44,920 nt of DNA from an uncultured Oscillospiraceae bacterium (GCA_949291395.1 CASEVW010000185.1:1-44920), one strand, 5' to 3'. Numbered from the stretch's first letter, positions 16,500 through 24,645 are shown. Numbers and translations are program-made. The notes: a model not told the origin generated them from the letters alone.

Positions 16500-17577
16500 T
16501 CTTTTTCCCTCCCATACGCTTGATGTAGTAACGGATCACATGCTCCGCACACAGGAACACGATGATGAGGCCCTGGATGACATCCACCATATTCTTGGAA
16601 ATGCCAGCGCTGGACTGCATCATGGCCGAACCGCTGCGCATGGCGCCGATCAGCAAAGCGGAGAAGATGATCGCAAAGGGATTGTTGTGGGCCATAAGCG
16701 CAACGGGAATGCCGTTGAAGCCGTAGTTTGCGGAGAAGTTGTTCACGATCTTATCCAGGCTGCCGGTGACCTCGATGCCGCCGGCCAAGCCCGCCAGGGC
16801 GCCGCTGATGAGCAGCGCCAGGAACATATTCTTTTTCACATTGATGCCGTTCACCCGGGAGGCATTCGGGTTGAAGCCCACGGCCCGCATCTCGTAACCC
16901 ATGCTGGTGCGGTTCAGGATGATATACACCACCACCACCGCCACCAAAGCGAGCACAAAGCCCAGGTTCAGCACATAGGGTTTGGGCAGCAGATCCGGCA
17001 GCTGCGCCGTGGTGTCGATGGTGGGCGTTGCCGGGGATTCACCGGGGCCCTTAAAGGGTCCCAGGATCAGGTAAGACACCAGGTACTGCGCAATGTAGTT
17101 GAACATGATGGTGCTGATGACCACGTTCACGTTCCGTTTCATTTTCAGGGCCGCAGGCACCAGCGCCCACAGCATACCGCCCACCATGCTGGCCAGGATG
17201 GTAAGGGGCAGATGCAACGCCATGGGCAGATGCACATAAGCACCCACCAGCGCCGCGCACATGGCGCCGATCAGCAGCTGGCCTTCCGCGCCGATGTTGA
17301 ACACGCTGCACCGAAACGCGATGGCCACCGCCAGACCGGTGAGCATAACGGGGACCGCTTTTCCCAGCGTAACGATAAAGGCGATGCCGGTGCCGAACGC
17401 GCCCCGCCACAGCGCACCGTAGGCCTCGATGGGGTTCGAGCCGAAGGCCCAGATCACCACAGCGCCCACCAGCAGCGCCATGACCAGCGCGATCAGGGTG
17501 ATCAGCAGGCTCAATCCAGTCTCCTGCAGTTTTTTCTTATCCACAGTGAACAGGGGTTTTTTCGTTTTCGTCTCCAA
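16492..17577 (-). CDS. Nucleoside ABC transporter permease 1 (BMP-type), TTG start
   Basis: 361 residues with a cytoplasmic N terminus and about 8-10 membrane helices. The segment FRCSVFNIGAEGQLLIGA is the family signature of YufP/NupB-type permeases. The start is a TTG at 17577: a perfect AAGGAGG (17592-17586) lies 8 nt upstream, whereas a further TTG at 17613 has no site and would overlap the ATPase gene. The AAGGAGG overlaps the ATPase stop codon, so translation is probably coupled. Confidence 0.88.
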   Translation of the reverse strand: METKTKKPLFTVDKKKLQETGLSLLITLIALVMALLVGAVVIWAFGSNPIEAYGALWRGAFGTGIAFIVTLGKAVPVMLTGLAVAIAFRCSVFNIGAEGQLLIGAMCAALVGAYVHLPMALHLPLTILASMVGGMLWALVPAALKMKRNVNVVISTIMFNYIAQYLVSYLILGPFKGPGESPATPTIDTTAQLPDLLPKPYVLNLGFVLALVAVVVVYIILNRTSMGYEMRAVGFNPNASRVNGINVKKNMFLALLISGALAGLAGGIEVTGSLDKIVNNFSANYGFNGIPVALMAHNNPFAIIFSALLIGAMRSGSAMMQSSAGISKNMVDVIQGLIIVFLCAEHVIRYYIKRMGGKKND

Positions 17578-17590
17578 AAGTCTCCCCTCC

Positions 17591-19129
17591 TTAACCTTGT
17601 TTTCCGGAACCAAGCATCATGCGGCCAAGTTCCTGCCGGGTAACGCTTTCAGCGTCCACCACGTCCACGATCTTTCCTTTGAAAATAACGGCGATCCGGT
17701 CGCTGACGGACAGGATCTCGTCCAGTTCCAGCGAAAACAGCAGCACGCCCTTGCCCTGGTCCCGCTGCTCCAGCAGCGTTTTCTGCACAAATTCCATGGC
17801 GCCGATGTCCAGGCCGCGGGTGGGCTGCACGGCGATGAGCACGTCCGGGTTGCGGCTGGCTTCCCGCGCGATGATGATCTTCTGCTGGTTGCCGCCGGAC
17901 AGCGTGCCCGCCGGAACGTCCACACTGGCGCAGCGGATGTCAAAATCCTTCTGCAGTTCCTGGGCATTGGTGTGGATCTGTTTGAAATCCATCCAGGCGT
18001 GATGGTGCGCGAAGGGCTCCTGATAGTGCAGGCCCAGCACCAGGTTGTCGGCCACGCTGTATTCCAGGATCAGGCCATCCCGATGACGGTCTTCCGGCAC
18101 CAGGCCCAAGCCGCCGTCCTTGCGGGCGCGGATGCCCTGGCGAGAGATGTCCTGGCCTTTGAAGACGATCTGGCCGGAATCCGGAACGATCTGGCCGCAG
18201 ATGGCCTGCACCAGTTCCTCCTGCCCGTTGCCGTCCACGCCAGCAATGCCCAGCACCTCTCCGGCTTTCAGCTGCAGGTCGATGCCGTCCAGCTTTTTCA
18301 CCGTTTTGTTCACGGTGTAGCTTACGTTTTTCAGTTCCAGCAGGCTGGGCTGGTTTTCAAAATGCTTGCGCTCCTTGCGGGACAGGTCCACGTCACGGCC
18401 CACCATCATGCGGGTCAGCTCGTCCACGTTGGTCTCGTCCTTGCGCACCGTGCCCACCACTTTGCCCCGGCGGATCACCGTGATGTGATCGCTGATCTTC
18501 ATGACCTCGGCCATCTTGTGGCTGATGAACAGGATCGTTTTGCCGCTTGCTTTCAGGCCCAGCAAAATGTCGCAGAATTCGTCGATCTCCTGGGGCGTGA
18601 GCACGGCGGTGGGTTCGTCAAAAATGAGGATCTCCGCTTCACGATACAGGATCTTCAGGATCTCCACCCGCTGCTGCTCGGTAACAGACAGATCCGCCAC
18701 CTTGGCGTGGGGGTCGATCTTCAGGCCGTAGGTTTCGCTTAATTGCCGGATGCGCTCTTCCGCGCCTTTGCGGTCCACTTTCAAAGGGCTGCCAGGTTCC
18801 TGGCCAACCACGATGTTTTCGGCTACGGTCAGTTTGGGGATCAGCATAAAATGCTGGTGCACCATGCCGATTTTGTGCGCGATGGAATCCTTCGAGCTGG
18901 AAAACCGCACCGGCTTTTCGTTGACCAGGATCTCGCCTTCATCCGGTTGATACAAACCGTAGATGATGTTCATCAGGGTGGACTTGCCCGCGCCGTTCTC
19001 ACCGGCCAGGGTGTGGATCTCGCCCTGCTCCACATCAATGGTAATGTGATCGTTGGCAACAATGCCAGGGAAGCGTTTGGTGATATTCTTCAGCTGAATG
19101 CTGTATTTCACGCTCACACCGCTCACCAT
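17591..19129 (-). CDS. Nucleoside ABC transporter ATP-binding protein (two ABC domains)
   Basis: About 512 residues with two fused nucleotide-binding domains, as in BMP/Nup and sugar importers. The first has GENGAGKST (Walker A) and a degenerate signature LSVTEQQ; the second has GVDGNGQEE in place of a Walker A and a good signature LSGGNQQK. So only one composite ATP site is likely to be fully canonical, as is known for this family. The start is ambiguous: the ATG at 19129 sits too close to AAAGG, and GTG codons at 19117 and 19111 are alternatives. The last stretch overlaps the ribosome binding site of the permease gene. Confidence 0.92.
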   Translation of the reverse strand: MVSGVSVKYSIQLKNITKRFPGIVANDHITIDVEQGEIHTLAGENGAGKSTLMNIIYGLYQPDEGEILVNEKPVRFSSSKDSIAHKIGMVHQHFMLIPKLTVAENIVVGQEPGSPLKVDRKGAEERIRQLSETYGLKIDPHAKVADLSVTEQQRVEILKILYREAEILIFDEPTAVLTPQEIDEFCDILLGLKASGKTILFISHKMAEVMKISDHITVIRRGKVVGTVRKDETNVDELTRMMVGRDVDLSRKERKHFENQPSLLELKNVSYTVNKTVKKLDGIDLQLKAGEVLGIAGVDGNGQEELVQAICGQIVPDSGQIVFKGQDISRQGIRARKDGGLGLVPEDRHRDGLILEYSVADNLVLGLHYQEPFAHHHAWMDFKQIHTNAQELQKDFDIRCASVDVPAGTLSGGNQQKIIIAREASRNPDVLIAVQPTRGLDIGAMEFVQKTLLEQRDQGKGVLLFSLELDEILSVSDRIAVIFKGKIVDVVDAESVTRQELGRMMLGSGKQG

Positions 19130-19147
19130 CCTTTCTGTCAAAATAGC

Positions 19148-19192
19148 AAAAGGGCCGCAGAGACAGGCCGTCCCGCCCATTTCTGCGGCCCT
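19148..19192 (-). terminator. Leaky terminator/attenuator after the BMP lipoprotein gene
   Basis: AGGGCCGCAGA (19151-19161) and TCTGCGGCCCT (19182-19192) form a perfect 11-bp stem. On the minus strand it is followed by a broken T tract (TTTGCTATTTTG). This position, directly after a binding-protein gene and before the ATPase gene, is the classic place for partial termination that keeps the binding protein in excess. Confidence 0.65.
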
Positions 19193-19232
19193 GCATATCC
19201 TTGGGGTCGATTTGGGATCCGTTCAATGCAGA

Positions 19233-20291
19233 TCAGGCCAGAGATGCCACATAAGCGTCGTACTCTTCCTGGGTGCCGGGCACCTGGATCTCGCCGTTGA
19301 TGATCTTGTTTTTCAGATCTTCGACTGTGGTCTTTGCTTCTTCCGGAATGGAGTTCAGCAGCTCATCGTTCATGGTGGTGTAGCGCAGCTCCACGCCGCC
19401 TTCCTTCAGGCCCAGCACGGTGCAGGCCCCGCCGTTGAAGGTGCCGTTTTCCACGTAATCCTTGATCATGTCATACAAAGCCGTGTCGATGCTCTTTACC
19501 ACAGAGGCCACGATCTTGTCCGGCATTTTGTCAAACTGGCCGGTAGCGGCGCCCAGGCAGTACTTGCCTTCGCCGGCCTCTTTGGCCGCGTTGAACACAC
19601 CCAGGTTGCAGGCGCCGGCAAAGCAGCTCACGTAGTCAGCGCCCTGGTCGTACAGGGCTTTGGCGGACTCTTGGCCCAGGTTGGTGTCGGTGTAGCTGTT
19701 GGTGAACATCACGCTCACATCACAGTTCGGGTCCACGGTCTTGGCGCCTGCGGTATAGCCAAACTGGTAGCGCAGCTGCAGGGGCTCCTGCACGGCCAGC
19801 ACGGCGCCGATCTTGCCGCTCTCGCTCAGGGAAGCCGCCAAAGCGCCGCCCAGGAACGCAGCCTCGTGCTCTTTGTACTCCACGCTCATCACGTTCTCCG
19901 CACCGGTCTCCTCGCCTGCCAGGTACATGAACTTGCAGTCAGGATATTCGGCCGCCACTTCCATCATGGCGTCGTGGTATTCCGAGGAAGGCACCACCAG
20001 CAGTGTGTCGCCCTGGGCGATCAGGGTCCGCAGGCTGTTGGCAGCATCGGAGACCTCGCTCACTTCGATGTACTCGGCGGTCACCGGCAGATCCTGCTGG
20101 ACCTTTTCCAGGCCGGCCCAAACGTCGTCGTTGAAGCTTTGGGTGCCCATGCTGGAAGCGATCAGGCCCACCCGCAGCTGGGCATCGCCGGTATCGCCGG
20201 CATCACCGCCGCCCTCGGCACCAGATCCGCCGCAGGCTACCAGTGACAACGCCATTGCGCCAGCCATGATCAGAGCCAATAATTTTTTCAT
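19233..20291 (-). CDS. BMP-family nucleoside-binding lipoprotein
   Basis: 352 residues. A lipoprotein signal peptide with lipobox LVAC (Cys20) is followed by a Gly/Ala/Glu linker and a periplasmic-binding fold. GLIASSMGTQSFNDDVWAGL and the later SCFAGACNLGVFNAA fit the basic membrane protein (PnrA/BmpA) family, which binds purine or other nucleosides at the cell surface. AGGAGG precedes the ATG. First gene of the ABC importer set, separated from the sulfatase gene by 85 bp with a hairpin. Confidence 0.92.
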   Translation of the reverse strand: MKKLLALIMAGAMALSLVACGGSGAEGGGDAGDTGDAQLRVGLIASSMGTQSFNDDVWAGLEKVQQDLPVTAEYIEVSEVSDAANSLRTLIAQGDTLLVVPSSEYHDAMMEVAAEYPDCKFMYLAGEETGAENVMSVEYKEHEAAFLGGALAASLSESGKIGAVLAVQEPLQLRYQFGYTAGAKTVDPNCDVSVMFTNSYTDTNLGQESAKALYDQGADYVSCFAGACNLGVFNAAKEAGEGKYCLGAATGQFDKMPDKIVASVVKSIDTALYDMIKDYVENGTFNGGACTVLGLKEGGVELRYTTMNDELLNSIPEEAKTTVEDLKNKIINGEIQVPGTQEEYDAYVASLA

Positions 20292-20340
20292 TGTTCTGTC
20301 CTCCTTAATGTTCCGATCTTCGTTCCGTATGTTTTATTGC

Positions 20341-20361
20341 AACAGGCTCGTGCCGCCTGTT
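20341..20361 (-). promoter_or_regulatory. Hairpin between sulfatase and BMP lipoprotein genes
   Basis: AACAGGC (20341-20347) pairs with GCCTGTT (20355-20361) just downstream of the sulfatase stop. No T-run follows on the minus strand (GCAATAAAAC), so this is at most a weak terminator. Confidence 0.45.
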
Positions 20362-20376
20362 CCAGACACAGTAAAC

Positions 20377-21897
20377 TCAGTTGCCCTCCGGCGGCAGCAG
20401 CCGCTGCAGCGGCACCGGGTCGCAGGCTTCTTTCTGCTTTTTCGCCAGCAGCTGCCGCATCTTCGCTTTCAGCTCATCGTATTCCGGCAGGCAGGCCAGG
20501 TTCTTCATCTCGTAGGGGTCTGCGTTCAGGTCGTACAATTCATCCTGCTGGCCTTCAAAGCAGACATATTTGATGTTGTTCTCATCCACCACCATGCGCC
20601 CCAAAAGCGTGAGGCCATAACCGTGGCCGTAGGTCTCGCACATCAGGCTGTCACGCCACGTGCTCTCCTGCGGGCGGTGGCATGCCAGGTCCAGCAGGCT
20701 GCGGCCGTCCACCCGTTCCGGGAAAGCGAGCCCGGCGGCATTCAGCATGGTCACCGGCAGATCACAGGTGAAAACAAAGTGATCGTCCTTTTGGCCGGGC
20801 TGGATCTGCCCGGGCCAGCGCACTGCCAGCGGGACCCGTTCCACTTCCTGCGCCATGTGCGAATCCTTGTCGAAGTGGCCTCCCTGGCAGGCGATGGCAT
20901 CGCCATGGTCAGTGGTCCAGATGACGATGCTGTTCTGATCCAGCCCCAATTCCCGAAGCTTGTCCACCACCAGGCCGCCGGCAGCGTCCACCATGGTGAT
21001 GTGGGCATAGCAGCGGGCCAGCATCTTCTGCCACTCGCTCCAGGGCAGCGGGTTGGGCCGCAGGATATGTTTGCCGTCTCCCAACGGCCGGCTGACCTCC
21101 CAGGTCAGGTTTTCCGGCTTATCATGCAAATCGTTTTCAAAGCTGGGATACATGGGGATGTCCGCCGGGTCGTACAGGTCCGCAAATTCCTTTGTGGGGA
21201 AGAAGGGCTGGTGCGGACCCCAAAAGTCCACCCGCAGGCTCCAGGGCTGGTCAGGATCCTGCTTTGCAAGTTCTTCCAGCTTGTCGCAGGCCAGATTGGC
21301 CAGGAAAAACGCCTCGTGGCTTTCTTTGGGGGTAACGGTCAGGCCGATGGCGTGCTCGCCGCACCAGTAATCCTCGCATTGATACAGCTCCCCTTCTTTC
21401 AGCTTTTGGAAAAAGTGGCTGTCTTCGTAGGAATCCGGCCGCAGGACCCGTTCCACCATGTGCTGCGCCCGGGGAATGCCTCGTTTTTTGCAGTACTCGG
21501 CATATTCCGGGGTGTTGTAAGGGTTGCCGTATCCGCTTTGGGAAAGCCCGGTGCAGTGATGGTCGTACGCACAGCCCGGGCCGGCATGCCATTTTCCGTA
21601 ATAGTAGTTGGTGTAGCCGTTTTGCGCCAGAATGTCCAGGTAGACATCATGCCGGTACGGCGGGTCGTTTTCATTGTGTACCTGCCCATGGGTGTGGGGA
21701 TACAATCCGGTGAGCATGGTGCGGCGGGCCGGGCCGCACATAGGGGTAACACAATAAGCGTTGGTAAACTCCATGCCTTCGGCGGCGAATTTTTCAAAAT
21801 TCGGCCGCATAGGACGGGGGCCGCCCTGCGCCATACCGTGACCATAATAGGCCTGGTGGTCGTTCAGAATGTACACAATGTTCGGTTGCCGTGGCAT
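20377..21897 (-). CDS. Sulfatase, cysteine-type, without signal peptide
   Basis: 506 residues of the alkaline phosphatase/sulfatase superfamily. PNIVYILNDHQ at the start is the first metal strand. C54-G-P-A-R58 matches the CxPxR formylglycine site, followed by YPHTHG. WTTDHGD near the middle holds the second metal Asp/His set. Cys-type enzymes need an anaerobic (radical SAM) or aerobic maturase, and none is in the window. There is no signal peptide, so it should act in the cytosol on imported substrate. The ATG at 21897 follows AAAGGAAG; an earlier ATG at 21942, overlapping the regulator stop, has no good site. It lies directly between the Crp-type regulator and the nucleoside importer. Confidence 0.9.
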   Translation of the reverse strand: MPRQPNIVYILNDHQAYYGHGMAQGGPRPMRPNFEKFAAEGMEFTNAYCVTPMCGPARRTMLTGLYPHTHGQVHNENDPPYRHDVYLDILAQNGYTNYYYGKWHAGPGCAYDHHCTGLSQSGYGNPYNTPEYAEYCKKRGIPRAQHMVERVLRPDSYEDSHFFQKLKEGELYQCEDYWCGEHAIGLTVTPKESHEAFFLANLACDKLEELAKQDPDQPWSLRVDFWGPHQPFFPTKEFADLYDPADIPMYPSFENDLHDKPENLTWEVSRPLGDGKHILRPNPLPWSEWQKMLARCYAHITMVDAAGGLVVDKLRELGLDQNSIVIWTTDHGDAIACQGGHFDKDSHMAQEVERVPLAVRWPGQIQPGQKDDHFVFTCDLPVTMLNAAGLAFPERVDGRSLLDLACHRPQESTWRDSLMCETYGHGYGLTLLGRMVVDENNIKYVCFEGQQDELYDLNADPYEMKNLACLPEYDELKAKMRQLLAKKQKEACDPVPLQRLLPPEGN

Positions 21898-21941
21898 AAC
21901 GATCTTGCTTCCTTTCCTTTTGATTTTTTCAACATCATCCA

Positions 21942-22655
21942 TCACAGGTCCAGTTCCCGGATCTTTGTTAGTTGCTCGGGCGTGCAATGGATATTTCCGT
22001 TGCTTGTGGTGGTGATCAGTCCTTCCTTTTTCAGCTCGTTCAGTGCCCTGCACACGGTGCGCACCGTGACACCCAGTTCGCTGGCGATGACCGCTCGCTT
22101 TTCCGAAATGCACAGCGGCTGGTCCTCGTTTTCGCCCGCTTCCGTCCATTTGCGGTGCAGGTAATACAGCATGTTTTCTCTCGCGGTGAAGAAGTTCAGC
22201 CGTTCGATGTGGGAATAGTTGCGGGTCATCGCCCGGGACATGCTCTCCACGCAGGCATAAGACACCACCGAATACCGGCGCATGGCCTGCAAAAAGAATT
22301 CACAATCGATCTTTACCGCCAAACAGTTGCTGCTGGCCACGATATTGGAATAAAAGACCTTATCGTCCGATACCAGCTGCATGATGCCCAAAAACTCCGG
22401 CCCCCATACCCGGGCGATCATGCCGCTGCCGCCCTTGGCCGAACTGCGCATCAGGCAAAACTCCCCTTCCACCACCAGGATCATCTTGGTGAGCACCTGG
22501 TTGCAGACCACGATGGGCTTTTCTTTGGGATAGCGGGCCAGGGTCATATATTTGTTTAAGTAGGGCTGAAGATCCGCCGAGGTAAATTTTTTTCCAATGA
22601 CCGGCTTGTCCAACATCTGCAGCAACTGGATCAGCTGGTCAAATTCCTTCTCCAC
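21942..22655 (-). CDS. Crp/Fnr-family transcriptional regulator
   Basis: About 237 residues from the GTG at 22655, the usual length for the family. An N-terminal cyclic-nucleotide-binding-like beta barrel (about 40-130), a long dimer helix and a C-terminal winged helix (ELGVTVRTVCRALNEL) are visible. No Fnr-type N-terminal cysteine cluster is seen. The GTG start is favoured because AAGGGAG lies 7 nt upstream; in-frame ATGs at 22793, 22751 and 22673 lack good sites and the first lies inside an inverted repeat. It is first in line with the sulfatase and importer genes and so is the likely regulator of the operon. Confidence 0.8.
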   Translation of the reverse strand: MEKEFDQLIQLLQMLDKPVIGKKFTSADLQPYLNKYMTLARYPKEKPIVVCNQVLTKMILVVEGEFCLMRSSAKGGSGMIARVWGPEFLGIMQLVSDDKVFYSNIVASSNCLAVKIDCEFFLQAMRRYSVVSYACVESMSRAMTRNYSHIERLNFFTARENMLYYLHRKWTEAGENEDQPLCISEKRAVIASELGVTVRTVCRALNELKKEGLITTTSNGNIHCTPEQLTKIRELDL

Positions 22656-22773
22656 ACGTTCACTCCCTTGCATCGGCCACCATTCCGCCATACCCGTTCG
22701 GGAGCGCTGGTCTGTCATCTGGGAGCCGTTTTTGTTTGTTTTGTTACCCATAGCATAACGAAAACCCGGACAG

Positions 22774-22799
22774 CGAAACATGTCAAATGTCATGTTTCG
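22774..22799 (-). promoter_or_regulatory. Perfect inverted repeat upstream of the Crp-type gene
   Basis: CGAAACATG (22774-22782) and CATGTTTCG (22791-22799) are perfect inverted copies separated by 8 bp. Weaker flanking symmetry GACA/TGTC extends the match. It lies about 120 bp upstream of the chosen start codon and is a good candidate for the regulator's own operator. No convincing -35/-10 pair could be fixed here; the DNA further upstream (22800-22912) is markedly AT-rich. Confidence 0.6.
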
Positions 22800-22904
22800 T
22801 GTCGTTTCTCTTTTTTCGACAACTCCTTCTCTTCATATCTGTTAGATATTCACAATAATTTATTACAATTTAGATAATATATAGAAAAAACGAACACAAA
22901 TAGT

Positions 22905-22958
22905 AAAAAAATATGCTTGAACGTTTTGCCTCGGCGCACAAAACATTCAAGCTTTTTT
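22905..22958. terminator. Bidirectional rho-independent terminator after the dedA-like gene
   Basis: GCTTGAACGTTTTG (22915-22928) pairs with CAAAACATTCAAGC (22939-22952) with one mismatch. Six T follow on the + strand (22953-22958), and on the minus strand a T-rich run (22911-22905) follows. It most likely serves the minus-strand DedA-family gene. Confidence 0.8.
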
Positions 22959-22978
22959 CTTTTTGTCTCTGTTCTTTG

Positions 22979-23005
22979 GGCCGGATGAGCGTTGTCCATC
23001 CGGCC
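22979..23005 (-). promoter_or_regulatory. Inverted repeat downstream of the dedA-like gene
   Basis: GGCCGGATG (22979-22987) and CATCCGGCC (22997-23005) form a perfect 9-bp stem between the DedA-family stop and the terminator. Together with GCTGC/GCAGC at about 23013-23028 it makes a series of three hairpins in the 3' untranslated region. Confidence 0.5.
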
Positions 23006-23063
23006 CCAGCGCTGCTTTTGTGCAGCAGCTTTTCAACCTTTAATATATTATCACGCATTCTAA

Positions 23064-23708
23064 TTATAGAACACTTCCTTCTCTTTTGGCAACCCCTTTC
23101 GTCCTCTCGGCCTTTTGTTTTGTGCGCTCTGCCCGCCGTTTGGCCAGCTGATAGAGCAGCACCACCGCCGCCAGCGCCCAAAAGGCGTGGGAATACCGGT
23201 CCAGCCATTCCAACACTGTGCCCCAGGAATCCCCCGCCAGCCGGCCCAGGTTCAGCAGCACCAGGTTCCAAACGGTGCTGCCCGCCGCCGTGTAGCACAA
23301 AAACCGGGCCAGCGGCATGCGCTCCATGCCCGCCGGGATGGAGATCAGGCTGCGCACCACCGGCACGAACCGGCACAAAAACACCGCCCGCCGGTCGTAC
23401 CGGCGAAACCAGGCCAGCGCCCGCTCCAAATCGCCCTTTTTAAAGCCCAGCCGCCCCAGCAAGCTATCCAGCTTTTGCACCGGTAGTTCGGCGCCGATCT
23501 CGTACAAGGCCACCGCCCCGGCCAGCGAGCCCGCCGTGGCTGCCAGCAGCATGCCGCCCAGGGTCAGATCCATCTGAGCCGTCAGCACCCCGCCAAACAG
23601 CAGGATCACCTCGGAGGGAATGGGCGGCAGCAGATTTTCCAGTGTGATCAGTAAAAACATGGCCAGATACCCAAATTGTTCCATCATCGCCAGCAAATTT
23701 TCCTGCAC
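23064..23708 (-). CDS. DedA-family membrane protein
   Basis: 214 residues with about four to five membrane segments. The DedA/SNARE-associated features are visible: LENLLPPIPSEVIL near the start, a central GYEIGA-like AVALYEIGA, and RFVPVVRSLISIPAGMERM. These are conserved proteins needed for membrane homeostasis, with some acting as lipid flippases. The C terminus is a highly charged Lys/Arg/Glu tail. The GTG at 23708 is chosen since AAAGGAG lies 6 nt before it and family alignment begins there; the longer frame to 23804 has no ribosome binding site. Monocistronic. Confidence 0.88.
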   Translation of the reverse strand: MQENLLAMMEQFGYLAMFLLITLENLLPPIPSEVILLFGGVLTAQMDLTLGGMLLAATAGSLAGAVALYEIGAELPVQKLDSLLGRLGFKKGDLERALAWFRRYDRRAVFLCRFVPVVRSLISIPAGMERMPLARFLCYTAAGSTVWNLVLLNLGRLAGDSWGTVLEWLDRYSHAFWALAAVVLLYQLAKRRAERTKQKAERTKGVAKREGSVL

Positions 23709-23806
23709 AGAACGCTCCTTTCCGCGGGCCGCAGCGCCGCTTTGGGCTAGATTTGTCGTTACTGTTATATATGTGCCAGGGTCCGTTTTCTTGCCTTGGC
23801 GCAAGC

Positions 23807-23849
23807 AAAAAGCAGGGCCATCCTCCCTTTTAAAAAGAGACAGCCCTGC
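23807..23849 (-). terminator. Rho-independent terminator of the Crp/Fnr gene
   Basis: On the minus strand GCAGGGC (23849-23843) pairs with GCCCTGC (23818-23812), with further inner pairing, and is followed by TTTTT (23811-23807). Confidence 0.75.
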
Positions 23850-23857
23850 GTTTATTA

Positions 23858-24532
23858 TTAAAAGCGTTCCGGCATCTGGAACAGCTGGAACTTATTTTTA
23901 TTGAATTTCAGCACACCTTCCCGCTGCAGCTTGCCCAGCTCGGTGGACATGGCGCTCCGGTCCACCGAAAGGTAATCCGCCAGCTCCTGCCGGTTGTAGG
24001 GGATGAAAAAGGCATCGCTGCCCGCCCGCTGGGCCTCTCCGGAAAGATAAGAGAGCAGCTTTTCCCGGGTGGTCTTTTGGGCCATGTGCTCCACCTTTTG
24101 GGTGAGCATCACGTTGCGCCGGGCCAGCACCATCATCAGGTTCTGGATGACCTTTGTGTGGAACGAGCAGGCCGTGGCGCACACCAGCAGCAGCCGGCCC
24201 ACGTCCAAAAACATCACCTTGGCCGGGGTCGCCGCCAGCACGCTTACCGTCAGCGGCTCGCTGCCAAGGCAGGCGTAAGACTCCGCAAACAGCTGACCGG
24301 GGGCGGACTGGCCAATGATGACCCGGTTGCCCCAAAAATCCTCCTTTATAATATGTGCCGTGCCCTCCAGCACCAGGCCCATGCGCCGTACCGGGCTGCC
24401 CCGGTGCAGGATGAACTCCCCTTTTTGGTAGTCCACCGTTTCCGCCTGCAAGCAATCCAGCAGATGATCCAGATCCTCTTCGTTGACGCCCTGAAACAGC
24501 AGCGCTCTTTTCAGCACCTCGATTTTTTCCAT
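23858..24532 (-). CDS. Crp/Fnr-family regulator divergent from hcp
   Basis: 224 residues with a cyclic-nucleotide-binding-like barrel (about 10-120), a dimerisation helix and a winged helix ending with NRQELADYLSVDRSAMSTELGKL. There is no N-terminal cysteine cluster as in Fnr. It is divergently placed to the hybrid-cluster protein gene, the arrangement seen for HcpR-type regulators that respond to nitrosative stress. By position it is a good HcpR candidate, but that is inference. The ATG at 24532 follows GGGGAGAAGG. Confidence 0.85.
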   Translation of the reverse strand: MEKIEVLKRALLFQGVNEEDLDHLLDCLQAETVDYQKGEFILHRGSPVRRMGLVLEGTAHIIKEDFWGNRVIIGQSAPGQLFAESYACLGSEPLTVSVLAATPAKVMFLDVGRLLLVCATACSFHTKVIQNLMMVLARRNVMLTQKVEHMAQKTTREKLLSYLSGEAQRAGSDAFFIPYNRQELADYLSVDRSAMSTELGKLQREGVLKFNKNKFQLFQMPERF

Positions 24533-24547
24533 ACCTTCTCCCCTTTC

Positions 24548-24561
24548 GTTGGAATTCCAAC
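24548..24561. promoter_or_regulatory. 14-bp perfect palindrome in the hcp/regulator divergent region
   Basis: GTTGGAATTCCAAC is a perfect palindrome, 16 bp before the regulator start codon and just downstream of its promoter. It is a likely binding site for autorepression by the Crp/Fnr regulator. Confidence 0.6.
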
Positions 24562-24576
24562 CGAACATCCTCCTCC

Positions 24577-24605
24577 ATTTTAGTATACTTAGACCACAAA
24601 GTCAA
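24577..24605 (-). promoter_or_regulatory. Promoter of the Crp/Fnr gene in the hcp divergent region
   Basis: On the minus strand TTGACT (24605-24600) and TAAAAT (24582-24577) are 17 bp apart. On the + strand the same DNA offers TATACT (24584-24589) as a possible -10 for hcp, without a clear -35. An inverted repeat AAGTC/GACTT (24599-24615) lies between the two genes. Confidence 0.65.
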
Positions 24606-24645
24606 ATCCAGACTTGATGTTTGAAGAAATAAAAGGAGAATCACT

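Noticed and set aside
20292-20376. Possible riboswitch before the BMP lipoprotein gene
   Set aside because: The gap is 85 bp with only a 7-bp stem; no purine or other riboswitch core could be recognised.
21942-22793. ATG at 22793 as start of the Crp-type gene
   Set aside because: It lies inside the CGAAACATG/CATGTTTCG repeat and lacks a ribosome binding site; GTG 22655 has AAGGGAG 7 nt upstream and gives the usual length.
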